In this document: positions 17,746 to 28,201 of the stretch, one piece after another
Position numbering within the stretch: the stretch's first letter is position 1
Layout: the number at the start of each line of letters is the position of its first letter
DNA from: Brachybacterium faecium DSM 4810
GTDB taxonomy: Bacteria; Actinomycetota; Actinomycetes; Actinomycetales; Dermabacteraceae
Assembly: GCA_000023405.1 (NCBI GenBank)
Contig: CP001643.1
Span: 3,534,001-3,598,000 of the forward strand
Length of the DNA stretch: 64,000 nucleotides
Direction: 5' to 3'
The notes under the pieces: model-generated
Seen by the model: only the letters and a program-made list of their open reading frames with translations
Told to the model about the DNA's origin: nothing
Database searches by the model: none
Made by a program: the position numbers and the translations under genes

Positions 17746-19101
17746 TCAGTTCTCCCGGTGCACACCGGAGGAGTAGTGCTGGACGCTGTCCGGATCGGAG
17801 GTGAGGAAGGGCTGCAGGCTGGGATCCTGCGAGTACTGCGACAGCTGGGAGGACGGGTCCTGGAGCGCCTCCGCGACCGAGTTCTGGTATTGGGCGCTGC
17901 TGTGGTTGGCGCCGAGGTCCAGCGGGAAGCCGGGGTTGTCCAGTGTGACGACGGTGCCGTTCCCCGGCCCCCCGAAGGCCCCGCCGACGTCGACCCTCGG
18001 CACCACGTCGCCGCGGTGCTGGATGTTCAGCTGCTCCACCCCCGCGGGGACGTCGTAGTTGTCCACGGGGGAGCCGTAGGTCATCACATTGGTGACGTTG
18101 AACTGCGAGGCGAACTCCGGGGTCGACGCGAGGCTCGCCGCGATCATCCCGCCCTGGGAATGCCCGTTGAGCATCAGCGGGGTGCCCGGCGGGATCCCCT
18201 CCTGGGCATAGAGCTGCGCGATCGCGTCCGCCGCCGCCTCGGAGCCGGCGGACCATCCCTGGGCGCTCGCCTGGTACGCGTTCCCGGTGAGGTCCATCGG
18301 GTTGTCGCCCGCGGACGGTCCCCACAGCTCGGTGCCGGGGATGTTGACGATCACTCCGGTCGGAGGCTCGCCCACGACGGTCATGGAGACCTCGCCGCTC
18401 TGCTTCTCGCCGTAGGTCTCGTTCGTGTTCGAGATGATGTGCGCGAGATCGCTGGGGGGAAGGAGGCCCGAGTCCTCCCCGCGGACGGGGACGGGGGCGT
18501 CCGCGTAGCCGCGGCCGTCCTCCATGAGCTTCAGGTCGTGCCCCGTGAAGAACTCGACCAGGGCGTCGACGCCGCGCAGCGTGCCGATGCCCGCCCCCGC
18601 GATGACCTCCAGCACGCGCGGCCACTCGAGGTCCCGCACCGCATCGATCGCGGAGCCGATGAAGTCCGCTCCGTCGCGGACGCGGTCCCCGAGCCATCCG
18701 ATCCCGTCCCCGATCCGGTCACCCAGCCAGTCCATGCCGTCCCCGAGCCAGTCCACGGCATCCCCCACCGCGTCGACGACCCCCTCACCGAGCCCGCCGA
18801 GCCAGTCCAGGACGTCATCGAACCAGTCGCCGCCCTCGGGCGCGGAGGCGATCTCCTGCTCCTGGACGTGCTGCTGGAGCTCGCGGGAGCGATCGCCGAG
18901 TCCAGGCACGACGATCGCGTCCGCCCTGCCCCGGGTTCCGGCCCACTGCTCGCGGAAGGCGTCCGCGTCGGGACCCGCCCAGGCGACCGACTGCACGCTC
19001 GCGTCGACCCCGCCGAGCAGGTCCTCGAGCCGGGCTGCGGCGCGCTCGAGCGCCTGCGACTCCTCGAGCACCTGCTCCGTGTCCATCCCCTGGAAGGTCA
19101 T
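17746..19101 (-). CDS. WXG-like domain fused to an alpha/beta-hydrolase (lipase) domain; candidate secreted effector
   Basis: 451 aa. Residues 1-90 look like a WXG100 helical hairpin (Trp41-Ala-Gly43, then PDADAFREQW). Residues 98-150 are a run of WLGDG/WLGDR-type amphipathic repeats. Residues 225-451 form a hydrolase with nucleophile Ser315 in NGHSQGG, probable Asp365 (HRGDVVPRVD) and His400 (GANHSSAQY). No signal peptide, as in type VII substrates. The gene begins inside the stop of an EspG-like gene (ATGA) and is followed by a lipoprotein gene. Secretion and substrate are inference; a cell-wall-turnover or lysis role is an alternative. Confidence 0.8.
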   Translation of the reverse strand: MTFQGMDTEQVLEESQALERAAARLEDLLGGVDASVQSVAWAGPDADAFREQWAGTRGRADAIVVPGLGDRSRELQQHVQEQEIASAPEGGDWFDDVLDWLGGLGEGVVDAVGDAVDWLGDGMDWLGDRIGDGIGWLGDRVRDGADFIGSAIDAVRDLEWPRVLEVIAGAGIGTLRGVDALVEFFTGHDLKLMEDGRGYADAPVPVRGEDSGLLPPSDLAHIISNTNETYGEKQSGEVSMTVVGEPPTGVIVNIPGTELWGPSAGDNPMDLTGNAYQASAQGWSAGSEAAADAIAQLYAQEGIPPGTPLMLNGHSQGGMIAASLASTPEFASQFNVTNVMTYGSPVDNYDVPAGVEQLNIQHRGDVVPRVDVGGAFGGPGNGTVVTLDNPGFPLDLGANHSSAQYQNSVAEALQDPSSQLSQYSQDPSLQPFLTSDPDSVQHYSSGVHREN

Positions 19102-19916
19102 GAGGCGGCCCTCTCCCCGGCGCCGGCGGAGACATGGTCGATCGCGGCGATGACCTTCTGGCGCATCGCGGAGGTCAGGGCACCGGGAGCGAGGCCTCGG
19201 AGCACCGGGCCGTCCTCGTCCGCCCCGTCCTCGGCGGGAACGAGCACGGCCAGCTGCTCACCGCCCTCGCCGAGCGCGTACCAGGAGCCGCCGCCGGCGG
19301 CGGTGCCCTCCTCGTCGGGCGCGGAGACCACGAGCATCTGCACCTGTGCGAGGGCCGGGGCGTCGGCGAGCTCCTCCGCAGCGGGACCCGACGGTGCGGG
19401 GGCCGTCGCGGCGGGGGCCCTGCCGGTGAACGCGGGCCGCTGCGGGATGACGGTCTCGAAGGTGTCGCCCAGCGCTTCGATGGTGGTCAGGCCGAGGGTG
19501 ACGGCGCTGCTGCGCCGTCCCAGGCGCAGCGTCTCCTCTCCGGCGAGGACCTCACGGACCTGATCGACGACGAGCACGAACCGCCCCGCGATCCGCAGCG
19601 CGGTGGTCCACCCCTCGGCGCCGTCCACGCACACCAGCTCCACGCCGACCGGCGAGCGCAGCCCTGTGCGCAGCACCTGTTCCCAGTGCCGCTGGACGCT
19701 CAGCGAGCCGTCGCCCTGCGGGGACTGGACGAGCAGGCCCGCCCGCTCGAGCTCGATGATCTGCTCCTCGGTGATCTGCGCCGGGGGCTCCTGCTCGAGC
19801 ATCACGGCGCGCAGCCAGCCCCACGCCCCGTCGGAGATCCGCACGAGGGCGGAGCTGCCGGGCAGGGAGCCCAGCCGCGGGCGGCGCTCCGCCGTGGTCG
19901 ATCCGTCCGTCGTCAT
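19098..19916 (-). CDS. EspG-like protein (putative type VII secretion chaperone)
   Basis: 272 aa, soluble, no signal. The early WGWLRAVMLEQ region, repeated references to a DGAEGWTTALRIAGRFVLVVD-type beta hairpin and a C-terminal valine-rich tail of length 60-70 recall EspG chaperones, which bind the tip of WXG/PPE substrates. Similarity is at the level of size, order and secondary structure only, so confidence in the family is low. First gene of a three-gene operon, coupled by ATGA to the WXG-lipase gene. GAGGGGGC precedes the ATG. Confidence 0.55.
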   Translation of the reverse strand: MTTDGSTTAERRPRLGSLPGSSALVRISDGAWGWLRAVMLEQEPPAQITEEQIIELERAGLLVQSPQGDGSLSVQRHWEQVLRTGLRSPVGVELVCVDGAEGWTTALRIAGRFVLVVDQVREVLAGEETLRLGRRSSAVTLGLTTIEALGDTFETVIPQRPAFTGRAPAATAPAPSGPAAEELADAPALAQVQMLVVSAPDEEGTAAGGGSWYALGEGGEQLAVLVPAEDGADEDGPVLRGLAPGALTSAMRQKVIAAIDHVSAGAGERAAS

Positions 19917-20048
19917 GGATGCCCCCTCGTCCGCTGTGGGCGTGCGCGCCCGACGCCCTGGTCGAAGGCTAGGCCGCGCGGGACGCACCGCCAATGGGGA
20001 GTTGTCCCCATGGTCACGGGCATGATCGCGGGCGCGGGGCCCTGGCCG

Positions 20049-21812
20049 TCACGAGTCCGTGAGCACGGCCGAGCGCCACCCGCGTGCCGAGCTGATCACC
20101 GCGAGCTGCTCGGCCGCGCGCAGATCCTCGATCTCGAGCGGGCGCTCGAGGAGCTCGCCTCGTGCGAGCGCGAGCCGGCGGCCGACGCCGGCGAGGCAGC
20201 CATCGGCCAGCGGCGGGGTGCACCAGGTGCCGTCGATCCGGGCGGCGAGGGTCGCGATGGTGGTCTCCACCGCGCGGCCGTGCGCGCCGCGCAGCACCAC
20301 GTCGTCGGCCTCCGGGTGGCGGGCGCGGGCGGCGTCGAGGTGCGCGCGCATCGTGGTCTTGTGGGCGCTGAGCTGCGCGGGGAACACGGTGCGCACCTCG
20401 TCGAGGGCGAGGCGCACGGGCCCGGGCGGCGTGCTCAGCGGCCGTGCCGTGCTCTCGAGGGTGCCGTCCTGTCCCAGGGCGAGGCGCAGCAGCGCGGCGG
20501 GCTCGTGCGCGCGGGCGGCGATCGCGTCCGCGACGGCGGCGGTGAGCGTCTCGCGCCGCACCGGGATCCCGAGCTGCGCGGCGGAGGCGAGCATCCGCTC
20601 CAGATGCGCCTCGAGGTTCTGCCCGGTCCCGTCCCGCACGGCGAAGGTCTCCAGCAGGGCGAAGGGCTCCCGGGGCCCTGTGGGCAGCACCGCGGCCTTG
20701 ACCAGCAGCTCGTCGTACTCGCCCGCCGGGGTGGAGTCCCAGGTGATGCCGCCGCCCGCGCCGTACACGGCGGTGCCCGCCTCCCGGTCGATCTCGACCG
20801 TGCGGATCGCGACGTTGAAGCGGGCCTGCGGGGCGGGCCCGGGGGCGAGGTAGCCGAGCGCCCCGCAGTACGCGCCGCGCGGGGCGTCCTCGAGCTCGGC
20901 GATGAGCGCCATGGTGGAGAGCTTCGGCGCGCCGGTGATGGAGCCGCAGGGGAACAGCGCCTCGAGCACGTCCACGACTCCGGTGCTCGGGGCGGGCCGT
21001 CCCGTGACGGTCGAGGTCAGCTGCCACAGCGTCGGGTACGGCTCGGCGCGCAGCAGGTCGCTGACCTGCACGGTGCCCGGCGCGCACACCCGTGAGAGGT
21101 CGTTGCGCAGCAGGTCCACGATCATGATGTTCTCGGCGCAGTCCTTCTCGCTGGCCCGCAGCGCCTCGCGGGCGGCGAGGTCCTGCGCGGCGTCGGCGCC
21201 GCGCGCGGCCGTGCCCTTCATCGGCACGGTGCGCAGCTCCCCCTCCTCCCAGCGGAGGAAGGATTCGGGGCTCGCGCTGACCACGGCCGTCCGCCCCAGG
21301 TCGAGGAAGGCGTGGTGGGAGCCCTGCTGCCGGTGGGCGAGCTCCCCGTACAGCCCGAAGGCGTCCCCCGTGAAGCGGGACCGCAGGCGGGTGGTGAGGT
21401 TGCACTGGTAGGTCTCGCCCTCGGCGATCGCGGCGCGCACGGCCTCCACCCGGCCGGCGTGCTGGGCCCGGTCCCAGTCCGCCTCCCACGGTGCCAGCGT
21501 GAACCCCTCGCCGGTGGTGAGCGGCCGCGACGCCTCGTCGGGGGCGGTCGCGAGCCCGAACCACACCAGCGGCAGGCCCTCTCGCGGGGCGCGGACCCGT
21601 GCCTGCGCATCGAGACCGGCGGCCGCCTCATAGGCGAGCATCCCGAAAGCCCAGGCACCGCCCGCCACGGCCTCCTCGACGGCGGCGAGCGCGGGCCGCA
21701 CCTCGTCCGGGCGCCACGCCTCGATCACCCGGTCCGCGCGGGAGAACTGCACGGCATGGCCGGCGGCGACGTCGTCGAAGCGGGCGACGGGCGCGGGGGC
21801 GGCGAGGGGCAT
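20049..21812 (-). CDS. pabB: Aminodeoxychorismate synthase component I fused to aminodeoxychorismate lyase (PabB-PabC)
   Basis: 587 aa. Residues about 80-370 are a chorismate-binding domain (TYQCNLTTRL, KGTAARG, LRNDLSRVC, LFPCGSITGAPK with catalytic Lys, GAGGGITWDS). Residues about 385-587 are a class IV aminotransferase-like lyase with the PLP lysine in LSAHKTT and VETTIATLAARIDG. The fused enzyme would convert chorismate plus ammonia to 4-aminobenzoate for folate. No glutaminase (PabA) gene is adjacent. Start at 21812; an in-frame ATG pair at about 21851 would add 13 residues. Confidence 0.9.
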   Translation of the reverse strand: MPLAAPAPVARFDDVAAGHAVQFSRADRVIEAWRPDEVRPALAAVEEAVAGGAWAFGMLAYEAAAGLDAQARVRAPREGLPLVWFGLATAPDEASRPLTTGEGFTLAPWEADWDRAQHAGRVEAVRAAIAEGETYQCNLTTRLRSRFTGDAFGLYGELAHRQQGSHHAFLDLGRTAVVSASPESFLRWEEGELRTVPMKGTAARGADAAQDLAAREALRASEKDCAENIMIVDLLRNDLSRVCAPGTVQVSDLLRAEPYPTLWQLTSTVTGRPAPSTGVVDVLEALFPCGSITGAPKLSTMALIAELEDAPRGAYCGALGYLAPGPAPQARFNVAIRTVEIDREAGTAVYGAGGGITWDSTPAGEYDELLVKAAVLPTGPREPFALLETFAVRDGTGQNLEAHLERMLASAAQLGIPVRRETLTAAVADAIAARAHEPAALLRLALGQDGTLESTARPLSTPPGPVRLALDEVRTVFPAQLSAHKTTMRAHLDAARARHPEADDVVLRGAHGRAVETTIATLAARIDGTWCTPPLADGCLAGVGRRLALARGELLERPLEIEDLRAAEQLAVISSARGWRSAVLTDS

Positions 21813-21884
21813 GGCAGCGGCTCCGGGTCGTGACGGGGACGGACGCATCATGCCTGATCGGCCCCGCGCACTAGCATCGGGTCC

Positions 21885-23276
<1,392 letters not shown>

Positions 23277-23321
23277 CGGATACTGGGGAGGGACCAGCGT
23301 CGCTCACCAGGAGGTTCTCCG

Positions 23322-23756
23322 ATGGTTGCCCTGACCGATGTGATGACCAAGGCGATCGACATCGCCCGCGAGGCGCCCAACGGCCGCCATGCCGAGCTGC
23401 TCGTCCATGACGGCCCGCTGCGCCAGAGCGTGATCGCGCTGCGGGAGGGTGCCGAGCTCCCGGAGCACAACTCGCCGCCGGCCGCCTCGATCCAGGTGAT
23501 CCGCGGGAGCCTGCGGGTCACGGGGCAGGACCCGGTGGTGCTCGAGGCCGGCGCGCTCGAGGCCCTCACCCACTTCCGCCACGCCGTCGAGGCGCTCGAG
23601 GACACCGTCTTCCTGCTCACCACGGTCACCTCGCAGCAGGACACCGGCAGCCATGCCACCCCCACCGGGGAGGTGCCCGTGCTCAGCACCGAGGAGCAGG
23701 CCGCGGAGTACGCGGAGATGGACCACGAATCCGGCGGCGGCCGCACCGACGGCTGA
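23322..23756 (+). CDS. Cupin-domain protein
   Basis: 144 aa. A single cupin barrel: ELPEHNSPPAASIQVIRGSLRV carries the first metal-site motif (only one His visible, so metal binding is doubtful) and AGALEALTHFRHAVEALED the second. The acidic C-terminal 30 residues look disordered. AGGAGG precedes the ATG. It follows larC by 46 bp on the same strand and may share its mRNA. Function unknown. Confidence 0.85.
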   Translation: MVALTDVMTKAIDIAREAPNGRHAELLVHDGPLRQSVIALREGAELPEHNSPPAASIQVIRGSLRVTGQDPVVLEAGALEALTHFRHAVEALEDTVFLLTTVTSQQDTGSHATPTGEVPVLSTEEQAAEYAEMDHESGGGRTDG

Positions 23757-23781
23757 GGCCGGCTGCGGCGCAGCATCGGCC

Positions 23782-24399
23782 TCAGGCGCGGCCGAGGATC
23801 CCCACCAGGAAGCGGTCGTCGGCCGGTCGCAGGTCCCAGGTGCTGAAGCGCTGCTCGAGGCGGAGCCCGGCCGCGGCGGCGTCGGCCGCGAAGTCGTCGG
23901 CCGCGTAGCCGCGGTCCAGGCCGAACCCGACCACGAGCCTGCCGTCCTCCGCGAGGTGCTCGGCGAGGCGGGCGAGCGCCGGCCGGCGCTCCGCACCGGC
24001 GAGGAAGGCGAGCACGTTGCCCGCGCAGAGCTGCAGGTCGAAGCGGGAGCGGGTGCCGTCCTCCTCCTGCAGGTCGAGGGCGGCGAGGTTCCCGACCTCC
24101 CAGCGCGCCCCGGGATGATCCGCCCGCGCCACGTCGATGAGGTGCGGATCGAGATCCACTCCGGTCACGTCGTGCCCGGCCCGGGCGAGGTGCCCGCCCA
24201 GGCGCCCGCTGCCGCAGCCGGCGTCGAGGATGCGCGCGCCGCGGGCCGCCATCGCGTCCAGCAGACGGGCCTCGCCGTGGATGTCCTGGCCGGAGGCCTC
24301 GAGGCGGCGCCAGCGCTCGGCGTAGCGGTGGGCGTGCTCGGGGTCGCGGCGCAGCGCCGCGGTCCAGAGGTTCTCGGCGGGGCCGTCGGTGGTGCTCAT
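23782..24399 (-). CDS. SAM-dependent methyltransferase (class I)
   Basis: 205 aa. SAM-binding motif I ILDAGCGSGRLG (about residue 57), acidic motif II GVDLDPHLID and the post-I/IV region LCAGNVLAFL. No substrate-binding extension is present. The ATG lies 4 nt after the TAG stop of the upstream MFS gene, so it is translationally coupled to it. Target unknown. Confidence 0.88.
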   Translation of the reverse strand: MSTTDGPAENLWTAALRRDPEHAHRYAERWRRLEASGQDIHGEARLLDAMAARGARILDAGCGSGRLGGHLARAGHDVTGVDLDPHLIDVARADHPGARWEVGNLAALDLQEEDGTRSRFDLQLCAGNVLAFLAGAERRPALARLAEHLAEDGRLVVGFGLDRGYAADDFAADAAAAGLRLEQRFSTWDLRPADDRFLVGILGRA

Positions 24400-24403
24400 G
24401 CCT

Positions 24404-25618
24404 CTATCGTGCCGTGTCCTCGGCCAGCTCGCGGGGTTCGGGCTCCCCGGCGGGCCGCGGCGCGGTCGCCGGGGCGAGCAGCACCGCCACCAGCACCACC
24501 GCGAGGGGGACCACGAGCGCGCCGCGCAGCCCCACCTCCTCGCCGAGCAGGCCCAGGGTGGGCGGACCGACGAGGAACGCGAGGTAGCCGATCGTCGAGG
24601 CGAGGGCCACGCGGGCGGCGGGGTTCGGGCCCGAGTCCCCGGCGGCGGAGAGCGCCAGCGGGAAGCCCAGCGAGGCGCCGAGACCCCACAGCACCACCGC
24701 GACCAGCGCCACCGGCTGGCTGTCCACGAAGGAGATGAGCGCGAGACCGGTCGCCGCGAACAGGGCGCTGACCCCGAGCACGCGGGAGCGGCCCACCCGG
24801 GCCACGACCGGCCCGCCGGCGAAGCGGCCGGCGGTCATCGCGGCGGCGAACAGCGCGAACACGGTCGAGCCCATGGTCGCGTCGAAGCCGTGGCCGTCGA
24901 CCATGACCAGCGGCAGCCAGTCGTTCGCGGTCCCCTCGGCCAGCGCCATGGCCAGCACGATCCCGCCGATGAGCACGAGGCGGGTGTCCTTCCAGATCGC
25001 GGGGCGCGGGGTGGTGGCCTGGGCGGCGCGCTCGGCGGCGTCGACCCGGCCGACGCCGGGGGCGATGGCCCGCATCGCCCACAGCAGCAGGGCGGCGCCG
25101 ACCACGCCGGCGAGCACGAGATGGGCCACCACCGGGAAGGCCGCCGCGGTGGCGAGGATGCCCAGCACCGCCCCGATGACGGTGCCGAGGCTGAAGCAGC
25201 CGTGCAGCGCCGGCAGGAACGGCATGCCGCCGAGCCGCTCGACGTCCGCGCCCTCGACGTTCATGGCGACCTCGCCGCCGCCCATCCCGCCGCCGAACAG
25301 CGCGAGCCCCACCGCGGTCAGCAGCGGCATCCCGGCCGCCGCCCCGATCGCGATGAGGGGCATCGCCACCACGATCAGGGTGGAGCCGGTGGCGATCACC
25401 GGGCGGGTGCCCCAGCGCATCACCAGCGGGCCGGAGGAGAGGATCCCCGCCATGGAGCCGACGGAGAGGCCGAACAGCACCAGGCCCATCTGCGCGGTCG
25501 AGGCCTCGAGCAGATCGCGCACCGCCGGGGTGCGGGTGACCCAGGAGGACATGCACAGGCCGGGCAGCAGGAACAGCGCATACAGCGCCCAGCGGCGGCG
25601 GGCGAGAGGGACGGGCAC
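24404..25618 (-). CDS. MFS transporter (YbjJ-like)
   Basis: 404 aa from a GTG start 6 nt after GAGGAG. Twelve helices; the segment SSWVTRTPAVRDLL after helix 1 and FGGGMGGGEVAMNVEGADVER in the first half are typical of the YbjJ/Fucose-permease-like branch of MFS. Substrate unknown. The methyltransferase gene follows by 4 nt, and the CNNM-type genes lie 41 bp upstream on the same strand, so all may be one transcript. Confidence 0.87.
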   Translation of the reverse strand: MPVPLARRRWALYALFLLPGLCMSSWVTRTPAVRDLLEASTAQMGLVLFGLSVGSMAGILSSGPLVMRWGTRPVIATGSTLIVVAMPLIAIGAAAGMPLLTAVGLALFGGGMGGGEVAMNVEGADVERLGGMPFLPALHGCFSLGTVIGAVLGILATAAAFPVVAHLVLAGVVGAALLLWAMRAIAPGVGRVDAAERAAQATTPRPAIWKDTRLVLIGGIVLAMALAEGTANDWLPLVMVDGHGFDATMGSTVFALFAAAMTAGRFAGGPVVARVGRSRVLGVSALFAATGLALISFVDSQPVALVAVVLWGLGASLGFPLALSAAGDSGPNPAARVALASTIGYLAFLVGPPTLGLLGEEVGLRGALVVPLAVVLVAVLLAPATAPRPAGEPEPRELAEDTAR

Positions 25619-25659
25619 AGGAGCTCCTCGGGGACGGACGGAACCCCCCAACCTACCGC

Positions 25660-26700
25660 TCAGGCCGCGATGCGCGAGTCGTCGCGGATCTGGCCCACCA
25701 GCTCCTCGAGCATGTCCTCGAGGGTGACCACGCCGATCACCTCGCCGCGCTCGTCCGTCGCCGCACCGAGGTGGGCGCCGGAGTCCTGCATCTCGGCGAG
25801 CGCCTCGCGCAGCGCCTGGTCCGCGCCGATCCGCGGCAGGGCGCGGATGCGCTCCTCCGGGATCGGGTCCTCGCGCCGCTCCTGCACGGAGTCCAGGAGG
25901 TCCTTGATGTGGACGTAGCCGGTCAGGCGGCCGTCGGCCGTGCGCACCGGGAAGCGGGAGTAGCCCTCCACGGCGGCGGCCTCCGCCTGCGCGGCGGTGA
26001 CGCCCTCGGGCAGGGTGGAGACCTCCGCGAGGGGGATCACCAGGTTCGCCACGCTGCGGGCCTCGAAGCGCAGCGCCCCCAGCAGGAGCGCCTCGTCGTT
26101 GTCCTCGAGCAGCCCGCCCTCCCGGGACTCGCTGACCATCGCCGCCACCTCGTTGCGGGTGAAGGCGCTGGTCACCTCCGCCTTCGGGGTGACGCCGAGG
26201 ATCCGCAGCACCAGGTTGCCGCTCGCGTTGAGCAGCCACAGCAGCGGGCGCAGCACGGTGACCACGCCCATCAGCACCGGGGAGAGGATGAGGGCCATCC
26301 GCTCCGGCCCGGCCAGCGCGATGTTCTTCGGGACCATCTCGCCGAAGACCACGTGGAGGTAGGTCACCAGCCCGAGCGCGCACACGAAGGCGATCGGGTG
26401 GGTGAAGCCGGCCGGCACCCCGAGCACCTCGAGCGGCACCTCGAGCAGGTGCGCGATGGCGGGCTCGCTGATCGCGCCGAGCGCGAGGGAGCACACGGTG
26501 ATGCCCATCTGCGCACCGGCCATCATCAGCGAGACGTGCTCCATCGCGTAGATCGTGACCTTCGCGGCCCACTTCCCCTCGAGGGCGCGGGGCTCGATCA
26601 CGGAGCGGCGGGCGGAGATCAGCGCGAACTCCGCGCCGACGAAGAAGGCGTTCAGGAGCAGCAGCAGGAGGGTGAGGCCGAGTCCGGTCGCGGTGCTCAT
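25660..26700 (-). CDS. CNNM/HlyC-CorC-family membrane protein
   Basis: 346 aa. N-terminal CNNM transmembrane domain (residues 1-185, NAFFVGAEFALISARRS; FGEMVPKNIAL) followed by two CBS domains (about 200-340, ending GVVTLEDMLEELVGQI). The C-terminal CorC/HlyC domain seen in the longer partner is missing. The family transports or senses Mg2+/Co2+. The ATG overlaps the partner's stop by 4 nt. Confidence 0.92.
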   Translation of the reverse strand: MSTATGLGLTLLLLLLNAFFVGAEFALISARRSVIEPRALEGKWAAKVTIYAMEHVSLMMAGAQMGITVCSLALGAISEPAIAHLLEVPLEVLGVPAGFTHPIAFVCALGLVTYLHVVFGEMVPKNIALAGPERMALILSPVLMGVVTVLRPLLWLLNASGNLVLRILGVTPKAEVTSAFTRNEVAAMVSESREGGLLEDNDEALLLGALRFEARSVANLVIPLAEVSTLPEGVTAAQAEAAAVEGYSRFPVRTADGRLTGYVHIKDLLDSVQERREDPIPEERIRALPRIGADQALREALAEMQDSGAHLGAATDERGEVIGVVTLEDMLEELVGQIRDDSRIAA

Positions 26701-28064
26701 CGCTCCTCCTCCTGCGGATCCTCGTCATCCTCGGGGGCGGCCTCGACCTTCACGTGCACCGTCTCGATGCGCATGCCGTCCACCTCGGTGACCTCGATGT
26801 GCAGCCGTGCGGGCTCCTCCCCGGGGACGGGGTCGGTGTCCACCTCGACCTCGTCGCCGATCTCGGCCAGGCGGCCCAGCTCCATCGTGACCAGCCCGCC
26901 GAGGGTGTCGTAGTCCTCGTGCTCGGGCACGGTCACGCCGAGCCGCTCGGTGGCCTCGTCGGGCCGCATCCGGGCGTCGAGGTCCCAGGAGCCGTCGGGC
27001 TCGGGGGTGTCGTCCATCTCCTCGTCGTGCTCGTCGCGGACCTCGCCGACGATCTCCTCGACGAGGTCCTCGAGGGTGATCAGCCCGGCGTGGTCGCCGA
27101 ACTCGTCGACCACCACGGCCATCTGCAGGCCGCCGGCGCGGAGGGTGTCCATGAGGTCGTCGAGCGGGACGGTGTCCGGCACGAAGGTCGCGGTGCCCAT
27201 CACGGCCCGGACGCTCGTGGTGGGCCGTTCGTCGAAGGGGACGGCTAGGCCGTGGCGGATGTGGGCGACGCCCACGATCTCGTTCTCGTCGTCCAGCACC
27301 GGGAAGCGGGAGTGGCCGGTGACCCGTGCGAGCTCGAGCAGGTCGGCGACGGACCGGTCCACCTCGAGGGAGTCCATGCGGCCGCGCGGCACCATCGCGT
27401 CGTGGGCGCGGCGGTCGCCGAAGGCGAGGGTGCGCTGCACGAGGGAGGCGGTCTCCTCGGCGAGCGCGCCCTCCGCGGCGGAGCGCTTGACCAGCACGGA
27501 GAGCTCATCGGCGCTGCGGGCGGAGCTGAGCTCCTCCTGCGGCTCGACCCCGAGGGCGCGCACCACGGCGTTGGCGTTGCCGTTGAACAGCCGGATCGGC
27601 AGGCCGAAGAGCGTGGTGAACAGGCGCTGGAAGCCGACCACGCGCTTCGCGGTGCCCAGCGGCGCGGCGATCGCGAGGTTCTTGGGGACCAGCTCGCCGA
27701 AGATCATCGTGATCCCGGTGGCGAGGACCAGGGCGATGGTCACGGAGACGGAGCGGGCGGCGACCGCGCTGAGCCCGGCGTCGACGAGGCCGGGGCCGAT
27801 GAGCTGGGCGATCGCGGGCTCCGCGAGGAAGCCGATGCCCAGGTTGGTGACGGTGATCCCCAGCTGCGCCCCGGAGAGCTGTGTGGAGAGCGTCTTCATC
27901 CCCTGCAGGACCCCGCCGGCGCGCTTGTCGCCGGACTCGGCGGCCGCTTCCACGTCGTTGCGGTTGACGGTGATCAGGGAGAACTCGGCGGCGACGAAGC
28001 CACCGCAGGCGGCGACGAGCAGGAGGCCGATCGCCAGGGAGACGAGGGGACCGATCAGGTCCAT
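26697..28064 (-). CDS. CNNM/HlyC-CorC-family membrane protein with transporter-associated domain
   Basis: 455 aa. CNNM membrane domain (residues 1-200, GGFVAAEFSLITVNRND; FGELVPKNLAI), two CBS domains (215-345, DHAGLITLEDLVEEIVGEV) and a C-terminal CorC/HlyC domain (365-440, DARMRPDEATERLGV, LGGLVTMELGRL). Forms a pair with the shorter paralogue downstream, as in many Actinobacteria where both are needed for a heteromer-like unit. Ion specificity unproven. Confidence 0.93.
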   Translation of the reverse strand: MDLIGPLVSLAIGLLLVAACGGFVAAEFSLITVNRNDVEAAAESGDKRAGGVLQGMKTLSTQLSGAQLGITVTNLGIGFLAEPAIAQLIGPGLVDAGLSAVAARSVSVTIALVLATGITMIFGELVPKNLAIAAPLGTAKRVVGFQRLFTTLFGLPIRLFNGNANAVVRALGVEPQEELSSARSADELSVLVKRSAAEGALAEETASLVQRTLAFGDRRAHDAMVPRGRMDSLEVDRSVADLLELARVTGHSRFPVLDDENEIVGVAHIRHGLAVPFDERPTTSVRAVMGTATFVPDTVPLDDLMDTLRAGGLQMAVVVDEFGDHAGLITLEDLVEEIVGEVRDEHDEEMDDTPEPDGSWDLDARMRPDEATERLGVTVPEHEDYDTLGGLVTMELGRLAEIGDEVEVDTDPVPGEEPARLHIEVTEVDGMRIETVHVKVEAAPEDDEDPQEEER

Positions 28065-28201
28065 GGACGGATCCCCCCGTGGCAGGTGAGTGAGTGCAGG
28101 CCCGAAGGCCTGGGACTGTCACTGGGGGCGTCGCTGGCGGCGCTCATGATCTCCTGGTGCTCCTCATCGTCCCGCCGACCATCGACGGGGATGCAGGAAT
28201 G

